Assembly: GCF_900129905.1 (NCBI RefSeq)
Contig: NZ_FQXG01000003.1
Coordinates: 301,771 to 365,770 of the forward strand
Direction: 5' to 3'
Source of the DNA: Ferrimonas marina
Lineage (GTDB): Bacteria > Pseudomonadota > Gammaproteobacteria > Enterobacterales > Shewanellaceae
Length of the DNA: 64,000 bases
Shown: positions 51,260-59,385 of the stretch, piece by piece
Layout of the letters: every line of letters begins with the position of its first letter
Position numbering within the stretch: the stretch's first letter is position 1
The notes under the pieces: model-generated
Told to the model about the DNA's origin: nothing
Databases searched by the model: none
The model's input: only the letters and a program-made list of their open reading frames with translations
Position numbers and translations under genes: made by a program

Positions 51260-52507
51260 TTACGCGGAGGCCTGTTCGAGGATCTGGCTGATGGTGTGGA
51301 TGGTGTCATCCCACTGGCCACCGAGGTTGCCCTTGGACAGCAGTTCTTCCAATCGACTGGCGTGATTGGCGACCTGCAGGTGCTCGGAGGCAAACTGCAC
51401 CCGATCTGACAGCATCCGATCGGCCTCGCAGGTGACGTTGCGTTGCTGGTCGTCACTGCCATGCAGAGTGAAGTCGTCACGGCCCAGGTAGCCGGATGCT
51501 TCAATGGCAAAGCTGTCGTCTTCGAAGCTATCATGAACGCCGATAGCCCAGTGCGCACCGCTGGGGCTAAAGGTCAGCAACAGGCAAGCGGTTTGCTCAG
51601 TATCGTCGCTGCTGTCATCGCCGATGTGGATCTCGAAGTCCAGCTCGCTCTCTTCAATCCGCTTTTGCGCATCTTCAAACGTGCTTTCCATGCAGTCCAT
51701 GCGGGCGCGCAGGGCATGGAACAGGTCTTCGGAAAGCGCTTGGGCTGGGGCCGGGGTGGCAGTTTGGTCCGCCAGCAGTTCGTCCAGCAGCAGGTTAAGG
51801 CATGCGGCTGAGACCGGCAGGGGCGCCAGCGGCAGGTCAAAGATCAGCTTGTCCAGGCAGACGGCGATGTGGTGATCCAGGAAGCGAGTGAGGTGCTCGA
51901 TGGGGAAGCGTCGGCCGCTGCTGGGCAGGCGGTGGTAACAGTAGACCTCACGCAGGCTGACGCTGGTGCACTTGTTGCGATGAGGTCGGATAAAGCCGCC
52001 CTCAACATGTAGCCGATACTGGCCAAACTCAATCACCATGGTAAACGGGTGCGAGGTCGAGCTGACCGGCTGATCAAGCCCGCCAGTGGACACACTGATC
52101 TGTTCCGGTGAAGTGGCAATAGCCCGGGCCAGGGCCCCGGCAAAGGCTTTCTCTTCTACGCTGGCGTTGGGGTAGTCCCGGGCGAAACTCGGTGCCGGCT
52201 TGATCCCGGCAAAGAATGTCTGCAGTTGCTCCTGGGCTACTTTGTGCCGGCGAAGCAGGGTGTCCATCTCTTTGAGTCTGCGAGCCACCAGGGCGGAAGC
52301 GGGACCGGTGTTCAGGCGAGAGGCAACGGTACCGGCAACGGTTTTGGGGCGGCTCTTAAGCCAGCTGATCGCGGCGTGATGGTCTTTGCCGTCAAACAGG
52401 CGACGGGCGACAACCGACTCAATGTCCTTGCGGTCAGTGCCAGTGGCATTGGCGACCTCACGGATAAGGGCGGCATGCTGCTTGGGGGTGGTGATGATAC
52501 CTTGCAT
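51260..52507 (-). CDS. Paralog pair member 1, unknown, 415 aa
   Basis: Paralog of the 427-residue gene: MQGIITTPKQ start, SRPKTVAGTVASRL in the first 80 residues, DRKDIESVVARRLFDGKDHHAA before it, and an acidic C-terminal half with several Cys. It is about 30-40% similar by eye only. It lies 190 bp downstream of palindrome copy 10 with leader copy 2 between. Function unknown. Confidence 0.65.
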   Translation of the reverse strand: MQGIITTPKQHAALIREVANATGTDRKDIESVVARRLFDGKDHHAAISWLKSRPKTVAGTVASRLNTGPASALVARRLKEMDTLLRRHKVAQEQLQTFFAGIKPAPSFARDYPNASVEEKAFAGALARAIATSPEQISVSTGGLDQPVSSTSHPFTMVIEFGQYRLHVEGGFIRPHRNKCTSVSLREVYCYHRLPSSGRRFPIEHLTRFLDHHIAVCLDKLIFDLPLAPLPVSAACLNLLLDELLADQTATPAPAQALSEDLFHALRARMDCMESTFEDAQKRIEESELDFEIHIGDDSSDDTEQTACLLLTFSPSGAHWAIGVHDSFEDDSFAIEASGYLGRDDFTLHGSDDQQRNVTCEADRMLSDRVQFASEHLQVANHASRLEELLSKGNLGGQWDDTIHTISQILEQASA

Positions 52508-52543
52508 GGTTGGATCTCCATTTAATGGCGTCGGTAATGCGAT

Positions 52544-52680
52544 GCTCCCGTTTCACACCACTGAGCCGGAAATGGGTTCCATAGCGTCAGATAGGTGAGG
52601 GTGTTGCTAATAGCGCGCTTGTTGCCCTAGCCGCAGTGCGGTGGGAGCGGGAACCGGTCAAGCGCAGGACATGCCACCGG
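52544..52680 (-). promoter_or_regulatory. Conserved structured 5' leader, copy 2
   Basis: Second copy of the leader, 37 bp from the start of the 415-residue gene. Blocks are as in copy 1 in the same order and almost the same spacing (137 against 138 bp). Exact identities include GCGGTGGGAGCGGGA and GGACATGCCACCGG. Palindrome copy 10 (52701) lies directly upstream. Confidence 0.6.
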
Positions 52681-52700
52681 CTGTAACTTAACAACCCCAA

Positions 52701-52720
52701 TAGTATACAAAAATATATTT
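52701..52720. promoter_or_regulatory. 20-bp palindrome, copy 10
   Basis: TAGTATAC, spacer AAAA, ATATATTT, directly upstream of leader copy 2. Confidence 0.65.
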
Positions 52721-52798
52721 TCAATCAAGTTGAGATTAGGACCCGGCGTCTTTGGGTGGGGCCCGGGTCTGCATCGAGGGTAAGGCACCGTCGCGGGG

Positions 52799-52855
52799 GA
52801 TTGCCAAACTCTGCCACTGGGGTACAGTCATGGCGTTGATCCCCTGCTGGGCGGG
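52799..52855 (+). promoter_or_regulatory. Promoter module A
   Basis: Duplicated 57-bp stretch. It contains TTGCCA and TACAGT separated by 16 bp, the layout of a sigma-70 promoter, followed by GTTGAT and GCTGGGCGGG. It lies 127 bp upstream of the Orn-like gene. Module B at 53721 is a near copy. Confidence 0.5.
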
Positions 52856-52982
52856 GGTGCTGTACCCACCAGAACTGGTGGGTAGTTGAGTTGTGACATT
52901 GGGCGTTGGCATGCGATGAGACCTGTTGGTGTGAACCACCGGAAGTTACGCCAGGTCAGGGCCCTTCAAGCCAGAGGTACCT

Positions 52983-53588
52983 ATGGACAAACACCAGTGT
53001 TTTATCGGCGTTGACATCGAAACGGGAGGCCTCCCGGGTGCCCAAAATGCTGATGACCCCAACATCCCGGTGGGCATGACGGGTCTTCAGCATTACCCGA
53101 TCCTTGAGGTGGCCATTGTGTTGGTCGACAACAACATGAAGTTGTTGGATGAGGGGATCCGTGTGGTACTCGAACTGACCCCGGAGCAGGCAGATAAGAA
53201 CCTGTCGCCCTGGAGCAAAGCGGAGTTTCAGGACACGCTCATCCCCGAGTGTCTGCTGAAGGGGCTGCCGCTGGCGGAGGCCGAGAAGGCGCTGCTGCAG
53301 TACCTCGACGGGCATGGCATCAAGCTTGGCAATGGGACGCGCTATACCCTGCTGGGCAACAGCGTGGAGTTCGATGCGGCGTTCATCGGGCACAAACTCC
53401 CGACCCTGGCGTCGCTGTTCAGCTACCGCTTGGTCAACGTTTCGACCATGAACGAGCTGTTTCTACGGTACCAACCGTCCGTGGCCAACAAGATCAAGAA
53501 GCGCCGGGCTCACACGGCGATGGCTGACATCCGAGAAACCGTGGCTGAGCTCGATGTGTATTTGAAGTTCCTGGGGGCGATTGAATAG
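52983..53588 (+). CDS. Oligoribonuclease-like DEDDh 3'-5' exonuclease, 201 aa
   Basis: Closest to oligoribonuclease Orn, which degrades short RNA or DNA with two metals: GVDIETGG with D11 and E13, LLGNSVEFDAAFI (exonuclease motif II), FSYRLVNVSTMNELF (as in Orn HYRNLDVSTLKEL), and RRAHTAMADIRETV with H177 and D182. Length is slightly longer than Orn (~180). A second exonuclease gene lies 825 bp downstream, so the pair may process nucleic acid for the element. Promoter module A is upstream. Confidence 0.85.
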   Translation: MDKHQCFIGVDIETGGLPGAQNADDPNIPVGMTGLQHYPILEVAIVLVDNNMKLLDEGIRVVLELTPEQADKNLSPWSKAEFQDTLIPECLLKGLPLAEAEKALLQYLDGHGIKLGNGTRYTLLGNSVEFDAAFIGHKLPTLASLFSYRLVNVSTMNELFLRYQPSVANKIKKRRAHTAMADIRETVAELDVYLKFLGAIE

Positions 53589-53720
53589 CCCCGCGCCCTA
53601 GCAGTTGTGTGAATAGTCCCCGTGATAGGGATAAATATATTGTGGCCAAATTGCGATTGAACCATGCAAACGGTTGAACCGGTATCACTGGTCGGGTCAG
53701 GCACCGCGGGCTTTGCCAGG

Positions 53721-53778
53721 GATTGCCAAACGGCGTCATTGGGTTACAGTCAGGGGGTTGATGACCCCGCTGGGCGGG
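53721..53778 (+). promoter_or_regulatory. Promoter module B
   Basis: Near copy of module A: TTGCCA, 16 bp, TACAGT, GTTGAT, GCTGGGCGGG. It lies 30 bp upstream of the gene at 53809. Confidence 0.5.
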
Positions 53779-53808
53779 TTGATGTGGTGAGTTGTAGTGG
53801 GGGCCAGG

Positions 53809-54093
53809 ATGGCGCGTAAGTGGTACTACAGTGTGAGTTTGAGCCGGCCAGAGCAGGTGGTCCGGCACCGGTTGATCGGGGTGGCGTTGCGCCGGGCACG
53901 GCACCGTGGCTTTGTGTTTGAACCTGAGCAGGGCACCGTGGTGCAGGTGGCGCCCTGTGGTCCTGGCGGGATGGTGGGCTACGATTTGGAAAAAAGTCCG
54001 GAGCGGTGTGTGCTGGAGGGCCCGGTAGTGCAGCAGGCCCTGACCACAGTGCGCAGCGTGATGGCGTCGCGCCAGGGGGTGGTATGCAGTTGA
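53809..54093 (+). CDS. Hypothetical basic protein, 94 aa
   Basis: Basic protein of mixed fold (ARKWYYSVSLSRPEQVVRHR), unrecognised. It overlaps the next gene by ten bases and is driven by module B. First gene of the unit with the second exonuclease. Confidence 0.6.
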   Translation: MARKWYYSVSLSRPEQVVRHRLIGVALRRARHRGFVFEPEQGTVVQVAPCGPGGMVGYDLEKSPERCVLEGPVVQQALTTVRSVMASRQGVVCS

Positions 54094-54416
54094 GTAACGA
54101 TTACATCGGCGCGATCGAGTGTCCTGATGCCTGCCTATTTGCGGTTCGGATGACCGACGGCGGCTGGACCATCGCGGACGGGCCGGGTACCCACCTGGTG
54201 GACATGGCCAAGACGGATCTGGCGGGTTGGCATCTGCCGGTGCGGTTCCAGTACGCAGAGCAGGCGATGCTGGCTATCGACACAGGCCCAGGGGTGTGGT
54301 TCGACCACAGCTTGAAATCAGCCTGGGGGCAGCATGCGTTGGCATGCGGAGCGGACGTGGCACCGGAATACATGCTGGCGCCGGATGGGGAGATCCCGGG
54401 GGTGCCGCTGCAATGA
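54084..54416 (+). CDS. Hypothetical protein, 110 aa
   Basis: Small beta-rich protein (FAVRMTDGGWTIADGPG, AEQAMLAIDTGPGVWF) of the kind found before nucleases in phages. Its stop overlaps the exonuclease start (ATGA, 54413-54416), so they are coupled. Function unknown. Confidence 0.6.
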   Translation: MQLSNDYIGAIECPDACLFAVRMTDGGWTIADGPGTHLVDMAKTDLAGWHLPVRFQYAEQAMLAIDTGPGVWFDHSLKSAWGQHALACGADVAPEYMLAPDGEIPGVPLQ

Positions 54417-54913
54417 CCGAAGCGGAAGTGATCTGGATTGATATTGAGGCCAGTGGTCTGGAGATGGCGTCCTACCCAATTGAGGTGGGGTTTGCATCGA
54501 ACACTGGCAGCCTGCGAGAGTCATTTCTCATTGACCCCGATACTGTGCCGCAGGGCGTTGATTGGACCTTTTGGAGTACCGCTGCCGAGGGGATCCACAA
54601 GATCCCCCGCGAGCAGTTGGCCGGCCAGCTCAGTGTTTATGAAGCCGCTGAGCGCCTGAACAGCCTGCTGCGTGGCTGCAGGGTGTTGTCTGATGCACAA
54701 GACTTTGACCGGCGCTGGCTGGACCGGTTACACGCAGCGGCCGGGGTGGATCCCACCTACGAGGTGATTGGCCTGTCCGGCTGGTGTCTGGAGAACCGAC
54801 AGAATGCCTGGGCCTGGTGGCTGTTGCGGAAAGGCCGGGAGGTGCCGCACCGGGCCTTGCCCGATTGCGATCTAGCGTTGCAGTTAGGTCGTGAGTGTGA
54901 GTTCTGGGACTAG
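54413..54913 (+). CDS. DEDDh 3'-5' exonuclease, 166 aa
   Basis: RNase-T/polymerase-epsilon-type exonuclease: WIDIEASG with D10 and E12, LSDAQDFDRRWLD with D97/D99 (motif II), and VPHRALPDC with H146 and D151 (motif III). It is short but all four acidic residues and the His of the DEDDh class are in order. Substrate is unknown. Coupled to the 110-residue gene; the terminator follows 30 bp later. Confidence 0.75.
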   Translation: MTEAEVIWIDIEASGLEMASYPIEVGFASNTGSLRESFLIDPDTVPQGVDWTFWSTAAEGIHKIPREQLAGQLSVYEAAERLNSLLRGCRVLSDAQDFDRRWLDRLHAAAGVDPTYEVIGLSGWCLENRQNAWAWWLLRKGREVPHRALPDCDLALQLGRECEFWD

Positions 54914-54942
54914 CGGTTTTGTGAACTGTTCACAAGCATCTT

Positions 54943-54968
54943 GAGAGGGGCCTTCGGGCCTCTCTTTT
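54943..54968 (+). terminator. Rho-independent terminator
   Basis: Stem GAGAGGGGCC, loop TTCG, GGCCTCTC, followed by TTTTG; a second small hairpin (GTGAAC / GTTCAC) lies upstream at 54921-54933. Confidence 0.75.
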
Positions 54969-54984
54969 GTATCGGCGGATTGCC

Positions 54985-57729
54985 ATGGCTAGGTGGTTGC
55001 CCTACCGTAGGGGGGTAATAAGGCGTTGGATATCAGAGGGTCAGCAACCGGTGGACGTTGAGCTAAAAGCGACAGGCTATTCTTCAATGCGGGTGGGGAC
55101 CAGGACCTCGCTTGCCGTGGAGGAGGTGGAGCATCTGCTGAACACGGGGTGTTGTGTGGCCATTGGTTCCAGAGAGTGGGGCAAGGAGCTACGCTCGCAC
55201 TACCTGTTCTATTCTGAGCCTGATCGGCAGTGTTTCGTTGCGGTTTGCCGCCTGCAGGGCGGGTCCAAAATGGGCGGTACCAGCAACGGCGCCATCGTTA
55301 CCGTCCTGCCTTTGGATTACCACCAAAACTGTGCCTGGGGCGTGTCCATGGAGGCTCAGCGCCAGGCCAAAGAGCTGGTCATGGGGGCGGAGGATCCGGA
55401 TGGGCCCAGTGTGGTGCTGGAGGCCGCCCTGAATGACCGGGAACAGATCCTGGCGTTGGGCCGATGGATGTTGCCGAACCTGCCCGCGGAGCAGGTGGAC
55501 TCGCACCTACGTGGACTGGTGCAGCGGGAGGGCTTTGCCAGTGTGGCCACGGCTGCGTTGTTGGGTCGAGTGCCGGAGTTGGCAAGCTGCCCGGGGTCAA
55601 AGATCGACACCCTGCGATTACGTCACTTTCGCAAGGGGCGCCGCCAGCGGCATAGCCTGATCTGCGAGTTGGAATGCGCCCCGGTGGACGGCGGTTGGCG
55701 ATTCGCGCTGCCGGAGCGGCCTAACTGGAGGAAGGGGCCGGGAGCGGCGTCTGTGCTGCCGGTTAAGGGAAATGCACTGCCCCAGGGCAATGCCACGGTC
55801 CAGTTGCAGGCGCTGTGCCAGTCATCCGAGGGTGGGTTGTTGTCTGCCGTGCTGTTGCACCGTTTTATGGCCCGGCTTTCTGGCGACGCCCTGGCCGTAG
55901 GTAAGGCGGATCTTGGTAATTTGGGTCAATGCCTGGCGGCCGATGGGGTGATGGCCGGTGTGCTGGAACGCCTTGAGGCGGTGGGCCGCCGGCAATCCAT
56001 TGTCGGCTTTCGCGTGCTGGCCCGGGTCGTTGGGAGGAAGCGCAATTACGAGCTGCCAGTTACTCTGTGTGGCGCAGCGATGCTCAGACGGGTCAAGGGA
56101 TACACCTGGGTGCCCCATGAATTGGGTACCGTGGCGCCGTATTACACGGTGGAGGCCGAGCTTGGCTTGAGGAACCAGGGGCTGGATACCCATCACCTGG
56201 CACAGATGTTGGTGAGCACCCGCCGTATTGAGCTGAATAAACTCAGTCGTAAAAGCCCGTTCGGGCCCGATCACCGGGCTGTGCTGATCTATCCGCGTGG
56301 TGTCCCCGGTGGGCTGGTCGCCGTGATCAAGAGGGACGTGAACCAGGTGGTGGGGTTAGTGGAGCTCTTTGCCTTGTCGCCGGGGGATCGGGACAAAATA
56401 AGCGCTGACCCGAAAGCCATGGCTGCGATCCGCCACCGCCACCTGGCCCTTCAGGGCGACGCGGATGTCGGCTTGCAGCTGGTGATTGACGGTGTGTTCC
56501 GTCAGGACAGGCGCCTTGATGAGCACCGGCACAGGCTGGTGGCCTGGCCCTGGCCAGGTCGGGATTACCGGGCGGAAGGCCTTTTGAGCGCTCTGGGTAG
56601 TCAGTTACAACATCCCGAACGGATTGCCGAGTTGGTGCGCCAGGTGAATCTGCCTGAAAAGCGTGGCCGGGGAGAATTACAGGACATCGAGGGCTATGTG
56701 AAGGGGCTGGGGTGCAGTTGGCCGGTACAGTTGACCGTTACGCTGGATGCCGGCGGCCAGTTGTCCTTACGGTGGCTCAATCAGGCACGGTGGTATGGCG
56801 ATTTTGCACAGGAGTTGGCGGGGGCCATCGAGGGCAAGCTGATCGGAGGCCCCGGTTACGTTCGGCCACCAGCGTTGGATCCGTGCAGGATAGAAAGAGC
56901 GGACGCCATCGTGGCCAGCCAGAAGGCCGCTATTGCAACCCCTCAAGAGGAACGCAGTTGGGATCGGGTGACAAACGGGCTGGCTGCCGGTTTTAGCGCT
57001 TCGCTGCAATGCCAGACGGCAGATGGGGTGAGTTTTGAGGTGCAGTGTGATCGCAGCTGGCCTCTTCGATGCACCTTGGCATCGTCCCCCAAAGCCAGCT
57101 TGGAAGCCCTGGTGTCCGCCAGCGACTTCGCTCAAAGCGTCGCTGATGCGGCGCAGCGTGCCCAGCACGAACTTGGGGCCAGGATCACCGGTGTCCGGGT
57201 TGAACTGCATGGGAACAGACAGCATCCGTCTAACGGCGTGTTCGCGGACTTGGACGCCATTGCACTAGCCTCACCGCCGCAGGAGTGGGCTGGTTGCCTG
57301 AAGGTCCGGGTGCCGCGGGGGTTGCGGGCCCAGCTGGTGTTATCCGCCAGCAGTGAATTGCCGCTACCGATGCCGCCAGCAGGGGCAGAGTGCCGCCAGC
57401 GCTTTACCTTTGGGGTAGCCCTGGTGAAAGGCTGGGGCGGAAGCCGTCAGCGCCGTGCCGAGCAGGGTGTGGCCTCGTTGGCTGACTACGGGGATGGCGA
57501 TCTGAAGGAGAGCATGACCAAGTTCTGCGACTCAGAGGCGTACCGGTCGGCAGTCGGTCGGTTGTTGAATGATCTGAGCCCAGCCGACATTGCGGCTATC
57601 CGCAGCTTGACCGTGTTTCTATATGAGCCGGGGGCTAACGGCAAGGCGGTAGGCAGGGCCAGGGTGTGGGCCAATTACTGCTTGCCAGTTGGCCAGGACC
57701 CTCATGTTCGCCTGGAGATAGTCAACTAG
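54985..57729 (+). CDS. Very long unknown protein, 914 aa
   Basis: Not recognised in any part. It is soluble, basic in the first third, and contains several HF-R-K-x-RR-Q-RH patches, with an overall beta/alpha mixture and no transmembrane segment, Walker motif or Cys pair. The ATG at 54985 follows GGCGGATT; a TTG 18 bases earlier is an alternative. It is the longest plus-strand gene and a single-gene unit, directly after the exonuclease unit. The size and the lack of known domains make it worth a structure prediction. Confidence 0.6.
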   Translation: MARWLPYRRGVIRRWISEGQQPVDVELKATGYSSMRVGTRTSLAVEEVEHLLNTGCCVAIGSREWGKELRSHYLFYSEPDRQCFVAVCRLQGGSKMGGTSNGAIVTVLPLDYHQNCAWGVSMEAQRQAKELVMGAEDPDGPSVVLEAALNDREQILALGRWMLPNLPAEQVDSHLRGLVQREGFASVATAALLGRVPELASCPGSKIDTLRLRHFRKGRRQRHSLICELECAPVDGGWRFALPERPNWRKGPGAASVLPVKGNALPQGNATVQLQALCQSSEGGLLSAVLLHRFMARLSGDALAVGKADLGNLGQCLAADGVMAGVLERLEAVGRRQSIVGFRVLARVVGRKRNYELPVTLCGAAMLRRVKGYTWVPHELGTVAPYYTVEAELGLRNQGLDTHHLAQMLVSTRRIELNKLSRKSPFGPDHRAVLIYPRGVPGGLVAVIKRDVNQVVGLVELFALSPGDRDKISADPKAMAAIRHRHLALQGDADVGLQLVIDGVFRQDRRLDEHRHRLVAWPWPGRDYRAEGLLSALGSQLQHPERIAELVRQVNLPEKRGRGELQDIEGYVKGLGCSWPVQLTVTLDAGGQLSLRWLNQARWYGDFAQELAGAIEGKLIGGPGYVRPPALDPCRIERADAIVASQKAAIATPQEERSWDRVTNGLAAGFSASLQCQTADGVSFEVQCDRSWPLRCTLASSPKASLEALVSASDFAQSVADAAQRAQHELGARITGVRVELHGNRQHPSNGVFADLDAIALASPPQEWAGCLKVRVPRGLRAQLVLSASSELPLPMPPAGAECRQRFTFGVALVKGWGGSRQRRAEQGVASLADYGDGDLKESMTKFCDSEAYRSAVGRLLNDLSPADIAAIRSLTVFLYEPGANGKAVGRARVWANYCLPVGQDPHVRLEIVN

Positions 57730-57771
57730 CGCAAAGAACGACCAGGATTTTTCATTGTGGTTTGTCAGCAG

Positions 57772-58317
57772 TTATTTGTTGGCCTTCACCATTAGCAGGC
57801 TTTCATAGTTTGAATAGCCGGCATAACTGTGGGGTCTGAAATGTCCGGCTGATTCGAAGCCCATTTTCTCGTGGAGGCGAATTGACGGGCTGTTGGTTAT
57901 CGGTTTTACAACGATGAATGAGTAGAGTGTAAACCCTTTAAACAACTGAGACACCTCATTCATAATCAAGGAGCCGATACCATGTTTGCCGTACTCTTTC
58001 CTTACTGCAATTTTTTCAATGCACCGATATTTACGGGTTTGAAAATTTTCATATTGAATCTGGTTGTCCCAGTGGATTGAACGTACTACTGCTTTTTCTA
58101 TAGCCCCTGAAATCTGCACGAAACCGATGATGTCGCTCTGGTTTACCTCAGCGACGAAGTAAGTGGCATTGCCAAGCCTAAGTGCCTTCTTCAAGGTGTG
58201 GGTTGCCAAGGGTTTGACCAAGAAGCCGGTGTCTCTGTCACCTTTCATATGGCTGTTGTTTATTTCAACAATGGCAGCGGCGTCTTTAGCGGAGGCTTCT
58301 CTTAATCTGACCTTCAA
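57772..58317 (-). CDS. GNAT-family N-acetyltransferase, 181 aa
   Basis: Full GNAT fold: MKVRLREASAKDAAAIVEIN at the start, a YFVAEVNQSDIIGFVQ strand, and motif A CIEKIAVRKEYGKHGIGSLIM with the R-x-x-[GH]-x-G acetyl-CoA loop, then IRLHEKMGFESAGHF near the end. It is distinctly AT-richer than its neighbours, and its codons suggest recent acquisition. The substrate is unknown (it resembles small-molecule or peptide acetyltransferases such as phosphinothricin or ribosomal-protein types). Confidence 0.85.
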   Translation of the reverse strand: MKVRLREASAKDAAAIVEINNSHMKGDRDTGFLVKPLATHTLKKALRLGNATYFVAEVNQSDIIGFVQISGAIEKAVVRSIHWDNQIQYENFQTRKYRCIEKIAVRKEYGKHGIGSLIMNEVSQLFKGFTLYSFIVVKPITNSPSIRLHEKMGFESAGHFRPHSYAGYSNYESLLMVKANK

Positions 58318-58686
58318 TTCTTATAGACCTTATTATTGAACTCTTACAATGACAACCTCAAAAATCCTGTTAATGCCTCAAGGTATTATTTTTAGGCTTA
58401 TTTAATGGAGGAGGTTGGTGGAGATAAAGTGTCCAACGGTTTGCCAATGGGGTTTTGGGGTCTTCTCCAGCTCTGTAAAAATAATATAACTGTTCCATTG
58501 GCCTGAGTGTTCAGGTTGAGGTGTACTCTTTAGCATTAGGCTACAGCAGTAGGGCTGCGGGGTATGTCAGAGTGTCAGGAGATAGGCGCAGGCTGGGGCG
58601 CAATATTTAAGAATAAAGCGCCTCGATGGGCAGGCGTTGGTGGGGGTCATGGTCCTCAAGGCCGACCAAAGGCGGAGGACTAGGGT
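58318..58686. other. AT-rich intergenic region, 369 bp
   Basis: Continuous with the AT-rich GNAT gene; contains TTTGCCAATGGGGTTTTGGG and a run AAAAATAATATAAC, but no gene or clear repeat. Probably part of the same insert as the acetyltransferase. Confidence 0.4.
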
Positions 58687-58971
58687 TTAGTCCACGTTAT
58701 TGTCTTCCGACAGCCGTTCAGACGGTGCGCAGTAGCGGCAAAGGATCTCCGCTGGAAAAGCCGTGCTCTCGGGGGCCCAGTGGGTAACATCACGGTCGAT
58801 GTCACCACACTCGCCGCCGAACCAGGTATCGCCTTCGTAGACGCCGAAGTGCATGCCGATTTCAGCGCAGAAGTAGAACACTCTCTGGCCGGGGCGGGGT
58901 TGCTGGTCGCAGTAGCGGATCAACTGGCTTAAATCGGGATCCGGGCGCTTTCGGGTGCTTGGGATGGCCAT
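58687..58971 (-). CDS. Hypothetical protein, 94 aa
   Basis: Small soluble protein, with two Cys and a YEGDTWFGGECGD turn; unrecognised. The ATG at 58971 has GGAG upstream and palindrome copy 11 lies 51 bp away. Confidence 0.55.
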   Translation of the reverse strand: MAIPSTRKRPDPDLSQLIRYCDQQPRPGQRVFYFCAEIGMHFGVYEGDTWFGGECGDIDRDVTHWAPESTAFPAEILCRYCAPSERLSEDNNVD

Positions 58972-59021
58972 AACAATGTCTACTCCGTGACGGGGCCAGG
59001 CCCTTGGCTTGGGTGACCCTC

Positions 59022-59041
59022 TGATATATAATAATATACTC
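59022..59041. promoter_or_regulatory. 20-bp palindrome, copy 11
   Basis: TGATATAT, spacer AATA, ATATACTC, between divergent genes at 58971 (minus) and 59098 (plus). Confidence 0.65.
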
Positions 59042-59097
59042 AACGTTGGCTGGTCTTGCCGGCCAGGCTAACCATTGTAAATCAGGGAAGAGCCGAT

Positions 59098-59265
59098 ATG
59101 AAACTCAATGATGATGCCCGTGAGGTGCAGGGAGCGACAGTACCAGAGACCTGCAGTTATGAGGCCTGCTCTAATCCGGCGGATTGCTATGACGACATGG
59201 ACAACCCGATGTGTCAGCGCTGCTATGAGTTGGATCAGGAGGGGCGGTTAGGCTGCGCTGTTTGA
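59098..59265 (+). CDS. Small zinc-binding protein, 55 aa
   Basis: A CSYEAC-N-CYDD stretch and MCQRC near the end form a plausible zinc knuckle, and the protein is otherwise acidic. A good AGGGAAG precedes the ATG; a terminator follows 67 bp later. Function unknown. Confidence 0.6.
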   Translation: MKLNDDAREVQGATVPETCSYEACSNPADCYDDMDNPMCQRCYELDQEGRLGCAV

Positions 59266-59331
59266 TCTTCACACCAAAGGGACTAAGCCCTGTAATTAAC
59301 ACGGGCCGATAACCACCCCCGTATACTGAAG

Positions 59332-59365
59332 ACCGGTACCCAGGGACAACCTGGGGCCGGTTTTT
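59332..59365 (+). terminator. Rho-independent terminator
   Basis: Stem ACCGGtaCCCAGG / CCTGGGgCCGGT with a GACAA loop, followed by TTTT; ends the small zinc-protein gene. Confidence 0.75.
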
Positions 59366-59385
59366 GCGTAGTGGAGTGTGGTGGC

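Noticed and set aside
53630-53650. Another palindrome copy near GATAAATATATTGTGG.
   Set aside because: Only one half-site matches and the other is absent.
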